Below, in pieces: positions 1 to 5,078 of a DNA stretch of 5,078 nt. The position numbers and the translations under genes are program-made. The stretch spans positions 1 to 5,078 of the forward strand of contig CAIXNZ010000116.1 of assembly GCA_903920975.1 (NCBI GenBank), given 5' to 3'. Every line of letters starts with the position of its first letter. The stretch's first letter is position 1. This DNA is from Candidatus Falkowiibacteriota bacterium. Its GTDB lineage: Bacteria > Patescibacteriota > Patescibacteriia > CAIXNZ01. The notes under the pieces were generated by a model. The model ran no database searches. It was not told where the DNA came from and saw only the letters and a list, made by a program, of their open reading frames with translations.

Positions 1-442
1 CCTCTCTAGTGACTGTCAGTCCGAGTTTGGCTGTTACACCAGCACCAAAATCCAAATCAACAACATAATATCCCAATGATTTTATTGGTTCTTCAAGTTT
101 AATAAACTTTGGCTCAATATCATAATGGCGTTTTTTCAATTCTTCGGCAATAACCACGCTGTTAACTGATCCAAATAGCTTTTTCTTCGCATCAGCCTTA
201 ACTGGTAGAATTAATTTCAGGTTATTAATTTTATTAGCCAGTTCCTGATATTTCTTGGCTTGCTTCACTTTATTTTTTTCCTGGCGCTGATTTTCAGCCT
301 TGATTTCTTTCATGACTTCTTGTGTCGCCTGTTTAACTAATTTTTGCGGCAACAAAAAATTTCGGGCATAACCGTCCTTAACGTCTTTTGTCTCGCCAAT
401 CTTTCCCAACCCATTAATATTTTTTACCAAAATTACTTTCAT
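1..442 (-). CDS. rplI: Large-subunit ribosomal protein L9 (bL9), 3' end beyond window
   Basis: bL9 binds 23S rRNA at the base of the L1 stalk and helps keep the reading frame. The visible 147 residues start [17 protein letters not shown]. The family's N-terminal signature is clear: Gly13 and Gly16, Val21, GYARNFL at residues 24-30, then LPQKL. A long Lys/Gln/Glu-rich helix follows (about residues 41-75), typical of the rod joining the two L9 domains. A C-terminal domain with KLFGSVNS (about 94-101) and a GLTVTRE end complete the fold. L9 is usually near 150 residues, so only the last few residues and the stop are missing. The ATG at 440-442 fits the family N-terminus exactly. No SD sequence precedes it; the bases just upstream are almost all A/T. 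It lies 78 bases after the hypothetical gene on the same strand, so co-transcription is plausible. From memory, several CPR lineages lack L9, so its presence slightly favours Parcubacteria over Microgenomates. Confidence 0.97.
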   Translation of the reverse strand, partial: MKVILVKNINGLGKIGETKDVKDGYARNFLLPQKLVKQATQEVMKEIKAENQRQEKNKVKQAKKYQELANKINNLKLILPVKADAKKKLFGSVNSVVIAEELKKRHYDIEPKFIKLEEPIKSLGYYVVDLDFGAGVTAKLGLTVTRE

Positions 443-473
443 AATAAAAATTTTACCAACTTTATTCTACATG

Positions 474-508
474 CTATATTCTCTGTTTTCTATTCTCTGT
501 TCTATATT
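474..508. repeat. Degenerate heptamer tandem array in the spacer
   Basis: Five consecutive 7-bp units read CTATATT, CTCTGTT, TTCTATT, CTCTGTT, CTATATT on the plus strand. Units 2 and 4 are identical, as are units 1 and 5, so a 14-bp period is also visible. The array lies between the stop of the hypothetical gene and the start of rplI and contains no coding sequence. I recall similar TTCTCTR-like heptad runs between genes of other CPR genomes, but cannot verify that here. Function is unknown. Confidence 0.6.
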
Positions 509-520
509 ATTCTAATACAA

Positions 521-901
521 CTAGTCTTTTTTGCCAAATATTTTTGACCAAAATCCTCCCATATTCTCTTCAGCCTCCGTAGCATTTGCGAAGGAGGCTT
601 GCTCTTCGCGTAATATCGCATTGTAGATATTTTGCGCTTCTTGTTTAATTAAATCAGAATCATAATCACCACTATGGGCAGTACAACCTTCGTATGATGC
701 TTGTTTTTGATCTAAATGTAAATTTAGGATTAAGGGATTTTCAGAATTAATGTATAAATGAAAACGCGGATAAATGCCTCCGCCCAAACGACGAGCATAG
801 CTAATTTCGCTCGCGCGAGGGTCACGCACCAAGCCATAACCGCAACGCCGAATCAAAAAATCAGCGCCTTGATTAAATTTTTTATTAAAATTAATTTTCA
901 T
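521..901 (-). CDS. Conserved hypothetical protein (CPR-type HLDQK/AHSGDYD family)
   Basis: A 126-residue soluble protein with no signal peptide or membrane segment. I cannot assign a function. It resembles an uncharacterised family I recall from Patescibacteria. The likely conserved core is RRCGYGLVRDP (18-28), SYARRLGGGIYPRFHLYI (34-51), LNLHLDQKQASYEG (59-72) and AHSGDYDSD (75-83). The closely placed polar residues Arg46, His48, His62, Asp64, Lys66, Glu71, His76 and Asp79 look like a ligand or catalytic site, but that is inference. A predicted helix (about 85-101) leads to a low-complexity stretch, ASFANATEA, encoded by a palindromic element. The protein ends in an aromatic and basic tail, GFWSKIFGKKD, that could touch the membrane. 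The ATG at 899-901 sits four or so bases after the predicted transcription start and has no SD. The stop is TAG. It is probably the first gene of a unit with rplI. Confidence 0.85.
   Translation of the reverse strand: MKINFNKKFNQGADFLIRRCGYGLVRDPRASEISYARRLGGGIYPRFHLYINSENPLILNLHLDQKQASYEGCTAHSGDYDSDLIKQEAQNIYNAILREEQASFANATEAEENMGGFWSKIFGKKD
572..599. repeat. REP-like palindromic element inside the hypothetical gene
   Basis: The 7-bp arms AGCCTCC (572-578) and GGAGGCT (593-599) are perfect inverted repeats around a 14-base loop. The loop itself contains GCA/TGC. Read on the coding (minus) strand, the element has the form CCTTCGC-N4-GCTACGGAGG and encodes ASFANATEA in frame. I recall similar palindromes scattered through CPR genomes and encoding SFAKATE-like peptides, which would make this an inserted mobile repeat. 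That is memory, not a search. It could also be a chance hairpin in coding DNA. Confidence 0.55.
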
Positions 902-910
902 AATGATTTT

Positions 911-939
911 ATTATAGCACTTTTAAAAAATTTTATCTA
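911..939 (-). promoter_or_regulatory. Promoter of the hypothetical gene, nearly leaderless
   Basis: On the minus strand a perfect -10 box TATAAT (916-911) lies 17 bp from a -35 box TAGATA (939-934), which matches TTGACA at four of six positions. Two A-tracts (925-930 and 939-945, each followed by TTTT, centres 15 bp apart) lie between and upstream of the boxes and could act like an UP element or bend. Transcription should begin near 904-905, giving a leader of only about three or four bases before the ATG at 901. Confidence 0.6.
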
Positions 940-989
940 AAAAAATTTTGTTCTAAAATTAGCCAAAAAATACGAGAGGCCTGAATCTA

Positions 990-1018
990 TTGACAAACCT
1001 ATCATATTATGATAAGTT
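990..1018 (+). promoter_or_regulatory. Probable promoter of the lipoprotein gene
   Basis: A perfect TTGACA -35 hexamer occupies 990-995. At a 17-bp spacing the -10 position is TAAGTT (1013-1018), only a three-of-six match. GATAAG (1011-1016) matches better but at 15 bp. The -10 assignment is therefore uncertain. A second possible -10, TATAAT at 1057-1062, has no convincing -35. Transcription from the first promoter would give a leader of about 100 bases. Confidence 0.45.
1000..1014. promoter_or_regulatory. Operator-like perfect inverted repeat in the promoter spacer
   Basis: TATCATA, a central T, and TATGATA form a perfect 15-bp palindrome. The next pair out is a mismatch (999 and 1015), and the pair beyond that (998 C and 1016 G) matches again. 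It fills the space between the -35 box and the -10 region, where a bound repressor would block RNA polymerase. The 7-1-7 geometry recalls Fur/PerR/Zur boxes, but the core does not match their TAAT-N-ATTA consensus. No regulator gene is visible in the window. Confidence 0.45.
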
Positions 1019-1100
1019 AACGTAATTACAAGGAGGTGTTCTTTTCAATCAAAATTTATAATAAAACGGAAAGAAAAGGGGTAACAAAAACAAAGAAAAC

Positions 1101-1122
1101 GGCTGAAAGGCCAAAAGGAGGA
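1101..1122 (+). promoter_or_regulatory. SD sequence of the lipoprotein gene, preceded by a GAAA-tetraloop hairpin
   Basis: AAGGAGGA (1115-1122) is a full SD sequence with seven bases between GGAGG and the ATG at 1129, which is ideal spacing and decides the start. Just upstream, GGCT-GAAA-GGCC (1101-1112) can form a four-pair hairpin (one G-U pair) with a GNRA tetraloop. The preceding leader (about 1065-1100) is A-rich and likely unstructured. No other gene in the window has such a ribosome binding site. Confidence 0.75.
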
Positions 1123-1128
1123 CTTAAG

Positions 1129-2148
1129 ATGAAGAGAATTTTTTTGTCCCTGATTGCGATTTGCACCATCATTCTACTCACGGCTTGCGGCGGCACGGGC
1201 TCCTCGAGCTCCGGCAACGGGAATAACCCGGACCAGCCCACGACCATCACGGCGGGATTCAATTTGAATGGGTTCCCGGAAGACGGTATCAACATTTCCC
1301 CGGTCCTGATCCCTGGCGGCACCGTCAACATCGCGTATATCGGCGGAGATGCCATCAATTCCAGCTGCGTGGACCCGAATGTCCCGGCCTGCAGACAGCA
1401 AGTCACGGCAGTCGGCGGAGTCATTTCCACCACCATCACGACTCACGGACCCGGCGATTACGGCCTCTGGGCCATGTATGACGGCCAAGTCAGGAGTTGG
1501 GGCTGGACAGTCGGCGGAACCCAAATCAGACACATCGGCACTTATTGTGACGCCAAAGCCCTGGACGACCCGACGCGCAGATGCTTTCATTTCGCTTGTT
1601 TCCATGTCGAATTGACACCCACTACTGGCGTACCAGTGGTTACTGAAAACCTCAGTTGCAACACGGTGTTGTACGCTTTGGAAATCGCGGTAAACGGTAA
1701 CAGCGGAGAGGATTCCAGACGGAACTACCCACATATGGGAGACCCGTTGAATGGGAATACCACTCATGACGGAAACATTTATTTCCAAAGTCCGACAGTC
1801 TCCTACAGTATGCAGGCACCTTTGCAACGTATGGCTTGGCTGACCAATGCCTATAACCATCGAATTGTGGAATACGGTTCGCAGGACCGTAATTGGTTTG
1901 CAATCTATGGACGAGACCTGGGTATGGGCGCAGACCCTTCGGACATCAAGCCAATTGCGGGCGTTTACGCCCGAGTCTATGCGCTGGGTGGAGCCGGATT
2001 GTTATGCAACACAGAGATGCACACCATCACCAACCTCGGTACCCTGGCCGTCCCCTGGTATGGCTTATGGATTCATGGCATCGACACAACGAGCAACTGC
2101 ATTATCCAAGGCGCCAATACCTGGGATCAAGTACTGCCCCTGAACTAA
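1129..2148 (+). CDS. Orphan exported lipoprotein of unknown function
   Basis: A 339-residue protein, with start chosen from the SD and signal peptide. The N-terminus has Lys2-Arg3, a hydrophobic core (4-17) and the lipobox LTAC, so signal peptidase II should cut before Cys20, which would be lipidated. A Gly/Ser/Asn/Pro linker (21-40) separates the anchor from a globular region. That region appears rich in beta strands, Gly and aromatics, and has eight cysteines (80, 88, 140, 152, 157, 177, 293, 324), an even number compatible with disulfides outside the membrane. YGLW occurs twice (111-114 and 311-314), perhaps from an old duplication. I recognise no domain or active site. The gene is much richer in GC than its neighbours: 39 of 60 bases at 1201-1260 and 34 of 60 at 1981-2040, against 23 of 60 at 4201-4260 in murA. 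The 3' half is patchier (27 of 60 at 1741-1800). With its own promoter, strong SD and terminators it forms a single-gene unit and looks acquired. An upstream in-frame GTG at 1036 is an unlikely start. Confidence 0.85.
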   Translation: MKRIFLSLIAICTIILLTACGGTGSSSSGNGNNPDQPTTITAGFNLNGFPEDGINISPVLIPGGTVNIAYIGGDAINSSCVDPNVPACRQQVTAVGGVISTTITTHGPGDYGLWAMYDGQVRSWGWTVGGTQIRHIGTYCDAKALDDPTRRCFHFACFHVELTPTTGVPVVTENLSCNTVLYALEIAVNGNSGEDSRRNYPHMGDPLNGNTTHDGNIYFQSPTVSYSMQAPLQRMAWLTNAYNHRIVEYGSQDRNWFAIYGRDLGMGADPSDIKPIAGVYARVYALGGAGLLCNTEMHTITNLGTLAVPWYGLWIHGIDTTSNCIIQGANTWDQVLPLN

Positions 2149-2172
2149 GCACACCCCCTTTACTTTCCATAA

Positions 2173-2211
2173 AAGAGCCCTATGTCATTTGACATGGGGC
2201 TCTTAAATTTT
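2173..2211 (+). terminator. Hairpin terminator after the lipoprotein gene
   Basis: AAGAGCCC (2173-2180) pairs with GGGCTCTT (2197-2204). The stem continues inward through one T-G pair and ATGTC/GACAT to a short loop around 2187-2190. On the plus strand it is followed by a weak AAATTTT tract. On the minus strand it is followed by TTTTA, so it can also back up termination of the convergent protease gene. Confidence 0.8.
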
Positions 2212-2243
2212 AAAAGGACTTCGATTCAACCGAAGTCCTTTTT
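2212..2243. terminator. Bidirectional rho-independent terminator shared by convergent genes
   Basis: A perfect 12-bp stem, AAAAGGACTTCG (2212-2223) with CGAAGTCCTTTT (2231-2242), surrounds the loop ATTCAAC. T-runs follow on both strands (TTTTT on plus, TTTT on minus). It lies immediately behind the first hairpin and 19 bases beyond the protease stop codon, so it should terminate transcripts from both sides. Confidence 0.9.
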
Positions 2244-2261
2244 ATAAATATACGATAAATT

Positions 2262-3524
2262 TTATTTTTTCAAATTATTTTGATTCAGATATAAAATAGC
2301 GCGGTCAAGTTGCGGATCTTTGTCTGCATTAAAATCCTCGTCAGTCAATTTCACTTCCACATCTGGTTCAATGCCTTCACCATCAATGGTATTTTCATTT
2401 GGCGTTAACCATAAAGCAATTGTTAATTTTATTGATGAACCATCTTCTAACGGGAATAATGTTTGGACCGAACCCTTGCCAAAACTTTTTTCTCCTATCA
2501 AAGTAGCTAATTTATAATCTTTAAGCGCTCCAGCTACAATTTCTGAACCAGAAGCACTGCCTCCATTAATCAAAACAACAGTTGGAAAGTCTTTAAACCT
2601 TGCTTGGCCATTCGCCTCATTGGCTTTTAAATTACCGTCTGCAGATTTTTCATAAACTACCACACCTTTATCAACCCATTCGCTGGCCACATCAATGGCT
2701 GTGTCCAAATAACCGCCGGGATTATTTCTTAGATCAAAAATTATTCCTTTGGGATTTTTGGCAATTGTTTCAACTACGGCTTTATTAAATTCCGAACTGG
2801 TATCCTCGTTAAAATAACGTAAATTAATATAAGCCAGATTATTTTCAAGCATTTTCCATTTCACGCTTTGAATTTTTATGGTATCGCGGGTTAATTTAAT
2901 TTCTTTGGCTTTATCCCAACCCTCACGATTAACAGTCAAAACAACGTCGGTGCCCTTTTGTCCGCGGATTTTATTAACAGCATAATCCAAGCTCATGCCA
3001 GCCGTATCTTCAGCATCAATGCTCAAAATCTGATCACCGGCTCTTAAACCTGCCTTTTCCGCAGGACTACCCGGCAAAGGAGCAATTATAGTAAGGTTGT
3101 CATTTTTTACAGCAATCTCTGTGCCAATGCCATCAAAGGTTCCCTGCAGTTCATCTGTAAATTTTTTAGTCGTATCTGGGTCAAAAAATATGGAATGCGG
3201 GTCACCTAACGAGGCCACGCTGCCAGCCATAGCGCCATAAAGCATTTCTGTTTCTGAAACTGGCTGATGAACATAATTTTTTCTTATCGTATCCCAAGTT
3301 TCCCAAAACAAATCAAAATCAACATCTTTGGATAAAAAACCTGGTTTTACTTTTTCATTGGCAACCTTGCCACTAGTAAAATTTTTTGCAGTTTGAGGCT
3401 TACTGGCTTGAACGCCAATTATTATGCCAGCAACAAAAACAACCAAAACCAAAAGAATGACAAAGTAATATTTTAAAAATTTATTTAGAAAGTTGTTTTC
3501 CCGCTTGGCGCCAAAAGATAACAT
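2262..3524 (-). CDS. S41-family C-terminal processing peptidase (CtpA/Prc-like)
   Basis: A 420-residue membrane-anchored serine protease that cuts exported proteins near their C-termini. A basic N-terminus precedes one transmembrane segment (about 18-38), which puts the rest outside. The S41 N-terminal helical part (about 68-125) contains GSVASLGDPHS (101-111). A PDZ domain (about 125-205) carries GIGTEI and the SPAEKAGLRAGDQILSI element (153-169). The protease core (about 225-395) has DLRNNPGGYLD (264-274), GGSASGSE with the nucleophile Ser325, and FGKGSVQ with the general base Lys350 and Gln354. The 25-residue Ser-Lys spacing equals that of E. coli Prc, and the C-terminal DGEGIEPD (381-388) is typical, so the enzyme should be active. 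Length is normal for the CtpA/CtpB type. The ATG at 3522-3524 has no SD. Substrates are unknown. It diverges from murA and converges on the lipoprotein gene; that position alone does not show a shared function. Confidence 0.97.
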   Translation of the reverse strand: MLSFGAKRENNFLNKFLKYYFVILLVLVVFVAGIIIGVQASKPQTAKNFTSGKVANEKVKPGFLSKDVDFDLFWETWDTIRKNYVHQPVSETEMLYGAMAGSVASLGDPHSIFFDPDTTKKFTDELQGTFDGIGTEIAVKNDNLTIIAPLPGSPAEKAGLRAGDQILSIDAEDTAGMSLDYAVNKIRGQKGTDVVLTVNREGWDKAKEIKLTRDTIKIQSVKWKMLENNLAYINLRYFNEDTSSEFNKAVVETIAKNPKGIIFDLRNNPGGYLDTAIDVASEWVDKGVVVYEKSADGNLKANEANGQARFKDFPTVVLINGGSASGSEIVAGALKDYKLATLIGEKSFGKGSVQTLFPLEDGSSIKLTIALWLTPNENTIDGEGIEPDVEVKLTDEDFNADKDPQLDRAILYLNQNNLKK

Positions 3525-3549
3525 ATTTATAAAATTTAATGATAAATCT

Positions 3550-3577
3550 ATTATAGCAAAAAAATAAATTTATTCAA
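3550..3577 (-). promoter_or_regulatory. Promoter of the S41 protease gene
   Basis: On the minus strand -10 TATAAT (3555-3550) is a perfect match, and -35 TTGAAT (3577-3572) matches four of six at 16-bp spacing. Transcription should start near 3543, leaving a leader of about 20 A/T-rich bases without an SD. Confidence 0.65.
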
Positions 3578-3587
3578 AGACAAGGCC

Positions 3588-3616
3588 TTGAAATTATTAA
3601 AGAAATTCTCTATAAT
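3588..3616 (+). promoter_or_regulatory. Promoter of the murA operon
   Basis: -35 TTGAAA (3588-3593, five of six) and perfect -10 TATAAT (3611-3616) are 17 bp apart, the best sigma70-type promoter in the window. Transcription should begin near 3623, giving about 14 bases of leader without an SD. A 10-bp palindrome, CAAGGCCTTG (3581-3590), overlaps the -35 box and sits between the two divergent promoters. Confidence 0.8.
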
Positions 3617-3636
3617 GGGTTCATAAATCAAAATCT

Positions 3637-4893
3637 ATGGAAAAATACATTATCAACGGCGGAAAAAAATTAAGTGGCGAGATTGCTGTGGCCGGAGCCA
3701 AAAATATGGCGCTGAAGGTTTTTCCAGCTGCTATTTTGTGCTCAGAGCCTTGTTTGCTTAAAAACGTTCCCGAGATAGAAGATGTCCAGCGACTGATTGA
3801 ACTGATGACTGATCTGGGAGCCAAAATCACCCATAATACCAAGGGTGAATATTTGGTTTCAGCTAAAGGCATAAATAAGACTCAGCTTAAGCCTGATTTG
3901 GTTAAAAATTTACGAGCCTCTATCATGTTGGCTGGCCCTATACTAGCTCGTTTTGGCGAAGTAACATTAGCGCACCCGGGCGGCTGTATGATTGGCCAAC
4001 GTCCCATAGATTTATTTATTGAAGGCTTTCAAAAAATGGGCGCGCTTATGGAAGAAAATGGCGAGACTTATACTTTACGTACAAAAAAATTAAAAGGTGC
4101 TGACATTATTTTGCCACGTGTTTCAGTAACTGTCACTGAAAATTTGATGATGGCAGCCACTTTAGCCGAAGGAGTAACGACTATAAAAAATGCCGCCATG
4201 GAACCAGAAATAGTGGCATTAGCTGAATTTCTAAACCAACAAGGCGCAAAAATTAAAGGCGTTGGTACGCCAGATATAATTATTGAAGGTGTTAAGGAAT
4301 TAAGGGGTGGAGAAGCCACTATTATTCCAGATCGTATTGAATGTGGTACATTTATTATCATGGGCTTAATGACTAAGAGCCAACTAAAAATTACTGATTG
4401 CGAACCAAGGCATATTGAAAATCTTCTTTATTCTTTAGACAAAGCCGGCGCTAAATTAGAAGTTGGCAAGGACTATATTATCACTCACCCTTCTAATTTA
4501 AAGGGCGTAGATATTGTCACCCATGAATATCCCGGCTTTCCGACCGATTTACAAGCGCCCTTTACAGTCTTAATGACTCAAGCCAATGGCTTAAGTTTGA
4601 TTCATGAAACGATTTTTCCAGGTCGTTTGTTTTATACTGATATTCTAAATCAATTAGGCGCTAATATTATCATGTGCGATCCGCATCGCGTTGTAGTCAT
4701 GGGACCGACTAAATTATATGCTAAAAAATTAACCAGCCCTGATTTGCGAGCGGGCATGGCCTTAATTTTGGCAGCCATGGTGGCCGAGGGAACTTCCAGT
4801 ATTGAAAATATTTATCAAATTAACCGCGGTTATGAAAATATCGTAACCAAATTACAGCAAATTGGCGCGGATATAAAGCAAATAAGCGAATAA
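3637..4893 (+). CDS. murA: UDP-N-acetylglucosamine 1-carboxyvinyltransferase
   Basis: MurA transfers enolpyruvate from phosphoenolpyruvate to UDP-GlcNAc in the cytoplasm, the first committed step of peptidoglycan synthesis. The 418 residues are normal family length and cover both EPSP-synthase-like domains. Substrate-binding GAKN with Lys22-Asn23 is present. Arg93 lies in NLRASIM. The catalytic loop HPGGCMIGQRPID places Cys117 and Arg122 at the positions of E. coli Cys115 and Arg120. YPGFPTDLQAPFT contains Asp304 (E. coli Asp305) and NRGYE contains Arg397. Keeping the cysteine, rather than the Asp seen in some bacteria, predicts sensitivity to fosfomycin. The ATG at 3637 gives the usual MEKYIINGG start, but no SD precedes it. 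It is the first gene of a probable operon with the PEGA-type protein, one base downstream. No defect is visible. Confidence 0.98.
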   Translation: MEKYIINGGKKLSGEIAVAGAKNMALKVFPAAILCSEPCLLKNVPEIEDVQRLIELMTDLGAKITHNTKGEYLVSAKGINKTQLKPDLVKNLRASIMLAGPILARFGEVTLAHPGGCMIGQRPIDLFIEGFQKMGALMEENGETYTLRTKKLKGADIILPRVSVTVTENLMMAATLAEGVTTIKNAAMEPEIVALAEFLNQQGAKIKGVGTPDIIIEGVKELRGGEATIIPDRIECGTFIIMGLMTKSQLKITDCEPRHIENLLYSLDKAGAKLEVGKDYIITHPSNLKGVDIVTHEYPGFPTDLQAPFTVLMTQANGLSLIHETIFPGRLFYTDILNQLGANIIMCDPHRVVVMGPTKLYAKKLTSPDLRAGMALILAAMVAEGTSSIENIYQINRGYENIVTKLQQIGADIKQISE

Positions 4894-4894
4894 T

Positions 4895-5078
4895 ATGAAT
4901 ATCAAAATCAGAAGAATTATCATGATTGGCTTTATTTTGGCCTTTTTTATTATTGGGCCAATTTTGATTTTTTATGCTTCTGGTTATCGCCTAGATTTCA
5001 AAAGAGAAAAAATAATAGAGACAGGAACCTTGATGTTGGCGGCCAAAGATGTTAAAAAAGCCAATTTATATATAAAGA
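4895..5078 (+). CDS. PEGA-type membrane-anchored protein, N-terminal part only
   Basis: The 61 visible residues begin MNIKIRRIIMIGFILAFFII. A basic start is followed by one transmembrane helix (about 8-27) and then FYASGYRLDF (26-35) and a KIIETGTLMLAAKDVKKANLYI stretch (residues 39-60). This matches the layout of CPR proteins with a short cytoplasmic start, a membrane anchor, a GYR(F/L)DF motif and external PEGA repeats of the form TGxLxLxxxPxxAxVYIN. The PEGA domain itself is cut by the window edge, so the family call rests on the N-terminus. The ATG lies one base after the murA stop (TAATATG), so translation is probably coupled and no SD is needed. A later in-frame ATG at 4922 would delete the basic start and is less likely. 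An envelope or wall-associated role is suggested by context only. Confidence 0.75.
   Translation, partial: MNIKIRRIIMIGFILAFFIIGPILIFYASGYRLDFKREKIIETGTLMLAAKDVKKANLYIK

Noticed and set aside
443..478. A promoter for rplI with TAAAAT at 455-450 on the minus strand
   Set aside because: The bases at the -35 distance (TATAGC) match poorly, and the region is so AT-rich that -10-like hexamers are expected by chance. Read-through from the upstream gene is simpler.
344..547. 67-codon plus-strand open frame across the rplI start and spacer
   Set aside because: It is antisense to rplI and runs through the repeat spacer. It has no promoter or SD and a composition set by AT-rich DNA.
1036..1128. GTG start adding 31 residues to the lipoprotein
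   Set aside because: The SD-like AAGGAG touches the GTG with no spacer. The extension is basic and would bury the signal peptide, while the ATG at 1129 has a perfect SD.
1016..1128. Possible riboswitch in the lipoprotein leader
   Set aside because: Apart from the small GAAA-loop hairpin the leader is A-rich with no multi-stem fold or recognisable aptamer core.
1174..1860. A 228-codon open frame on the minus strand inside the lipoprotein gene
   Set aside because: It is antisense to a gene with a lipobox, SD and terminator. It has an Arg/Asp/Val-rich composition typical of shadow frames in GC-rich DNA and no start signals.
921..2215. Possible transposon ends flanking the lipoprotein gene
   Set aside because: Only trivial TTTTAAAA matches occur on both sides; no inverted repeats, target duplication or recombinase gene is visible.

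Overview
The window is AT-rich and densely coded. It holds six protein genes: rplI (cut by the left edge), a small conserved hypothetical gene, an orphan lipoprotein gene, an S41 C-terminal processing protease, murA, and a PEGA-type membrane protein cut by the right edge. The small soluble hypothetical, the short membrane-anchored PEGA-like protein directly behind murA, AT-rich spacers with short repeats, and starts without Shine-Dalgarno (SD) sequences all suggest a Patescibacteria (CPR) genome, probably of the Parcubacteria group. This placement is inferred from gene character, since no marker phylogeny is possible here.

Layout: On the minus strand, a conserved hypothetical gene (521-901) is followed after a 78-base spacer by rplI (442 to beyond the left edge). 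The spacer carries a degenerate 7-bp repeat array. The hypothetical gene has a near-consensus promoter only a few bases from its start codon. It also contains a 28-bp REP-like palindrome inside its reading frame near the C-terminus. On the plus strand, a solitary lipoprotein gene (1129-2148) has its own TTGACA -35 box, an operator-like perfect inverted repeat, an A-rich leader and a perfect SD sequence. It ends at two tandem hairpin terminators (2173-2243) that it shares with the convergent protease gene. The protease (minus, 2262-3524) and murA (plus, 3637-4893) diverge from back-to-back sigma70-type promoters in a 112-base gap. The PEGA-type gene follows murA with one base between stop and start, so the two probably form an operon.

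How the genes work together: rplI, murA, the S41 protease and the PEGA protein are ordinary translation and cell-envelope housekeeping. MurA makes the first committed peptidoglycan precursor. The protease is membrane-anchored with its catalytic domain outside. The lipoprotein gene stands apart. It is far richer in GC than its neighbours, has the only strong SD in the window, encodes an exported protein with eight cysteines after the lipobox, and matches no family I recognise. It looks like a horizontally acquired or specially regulated surface-protein cassette and is the main item for follow-up. No rRNA, tRNA, CRISPR array or transposase gene is visible.
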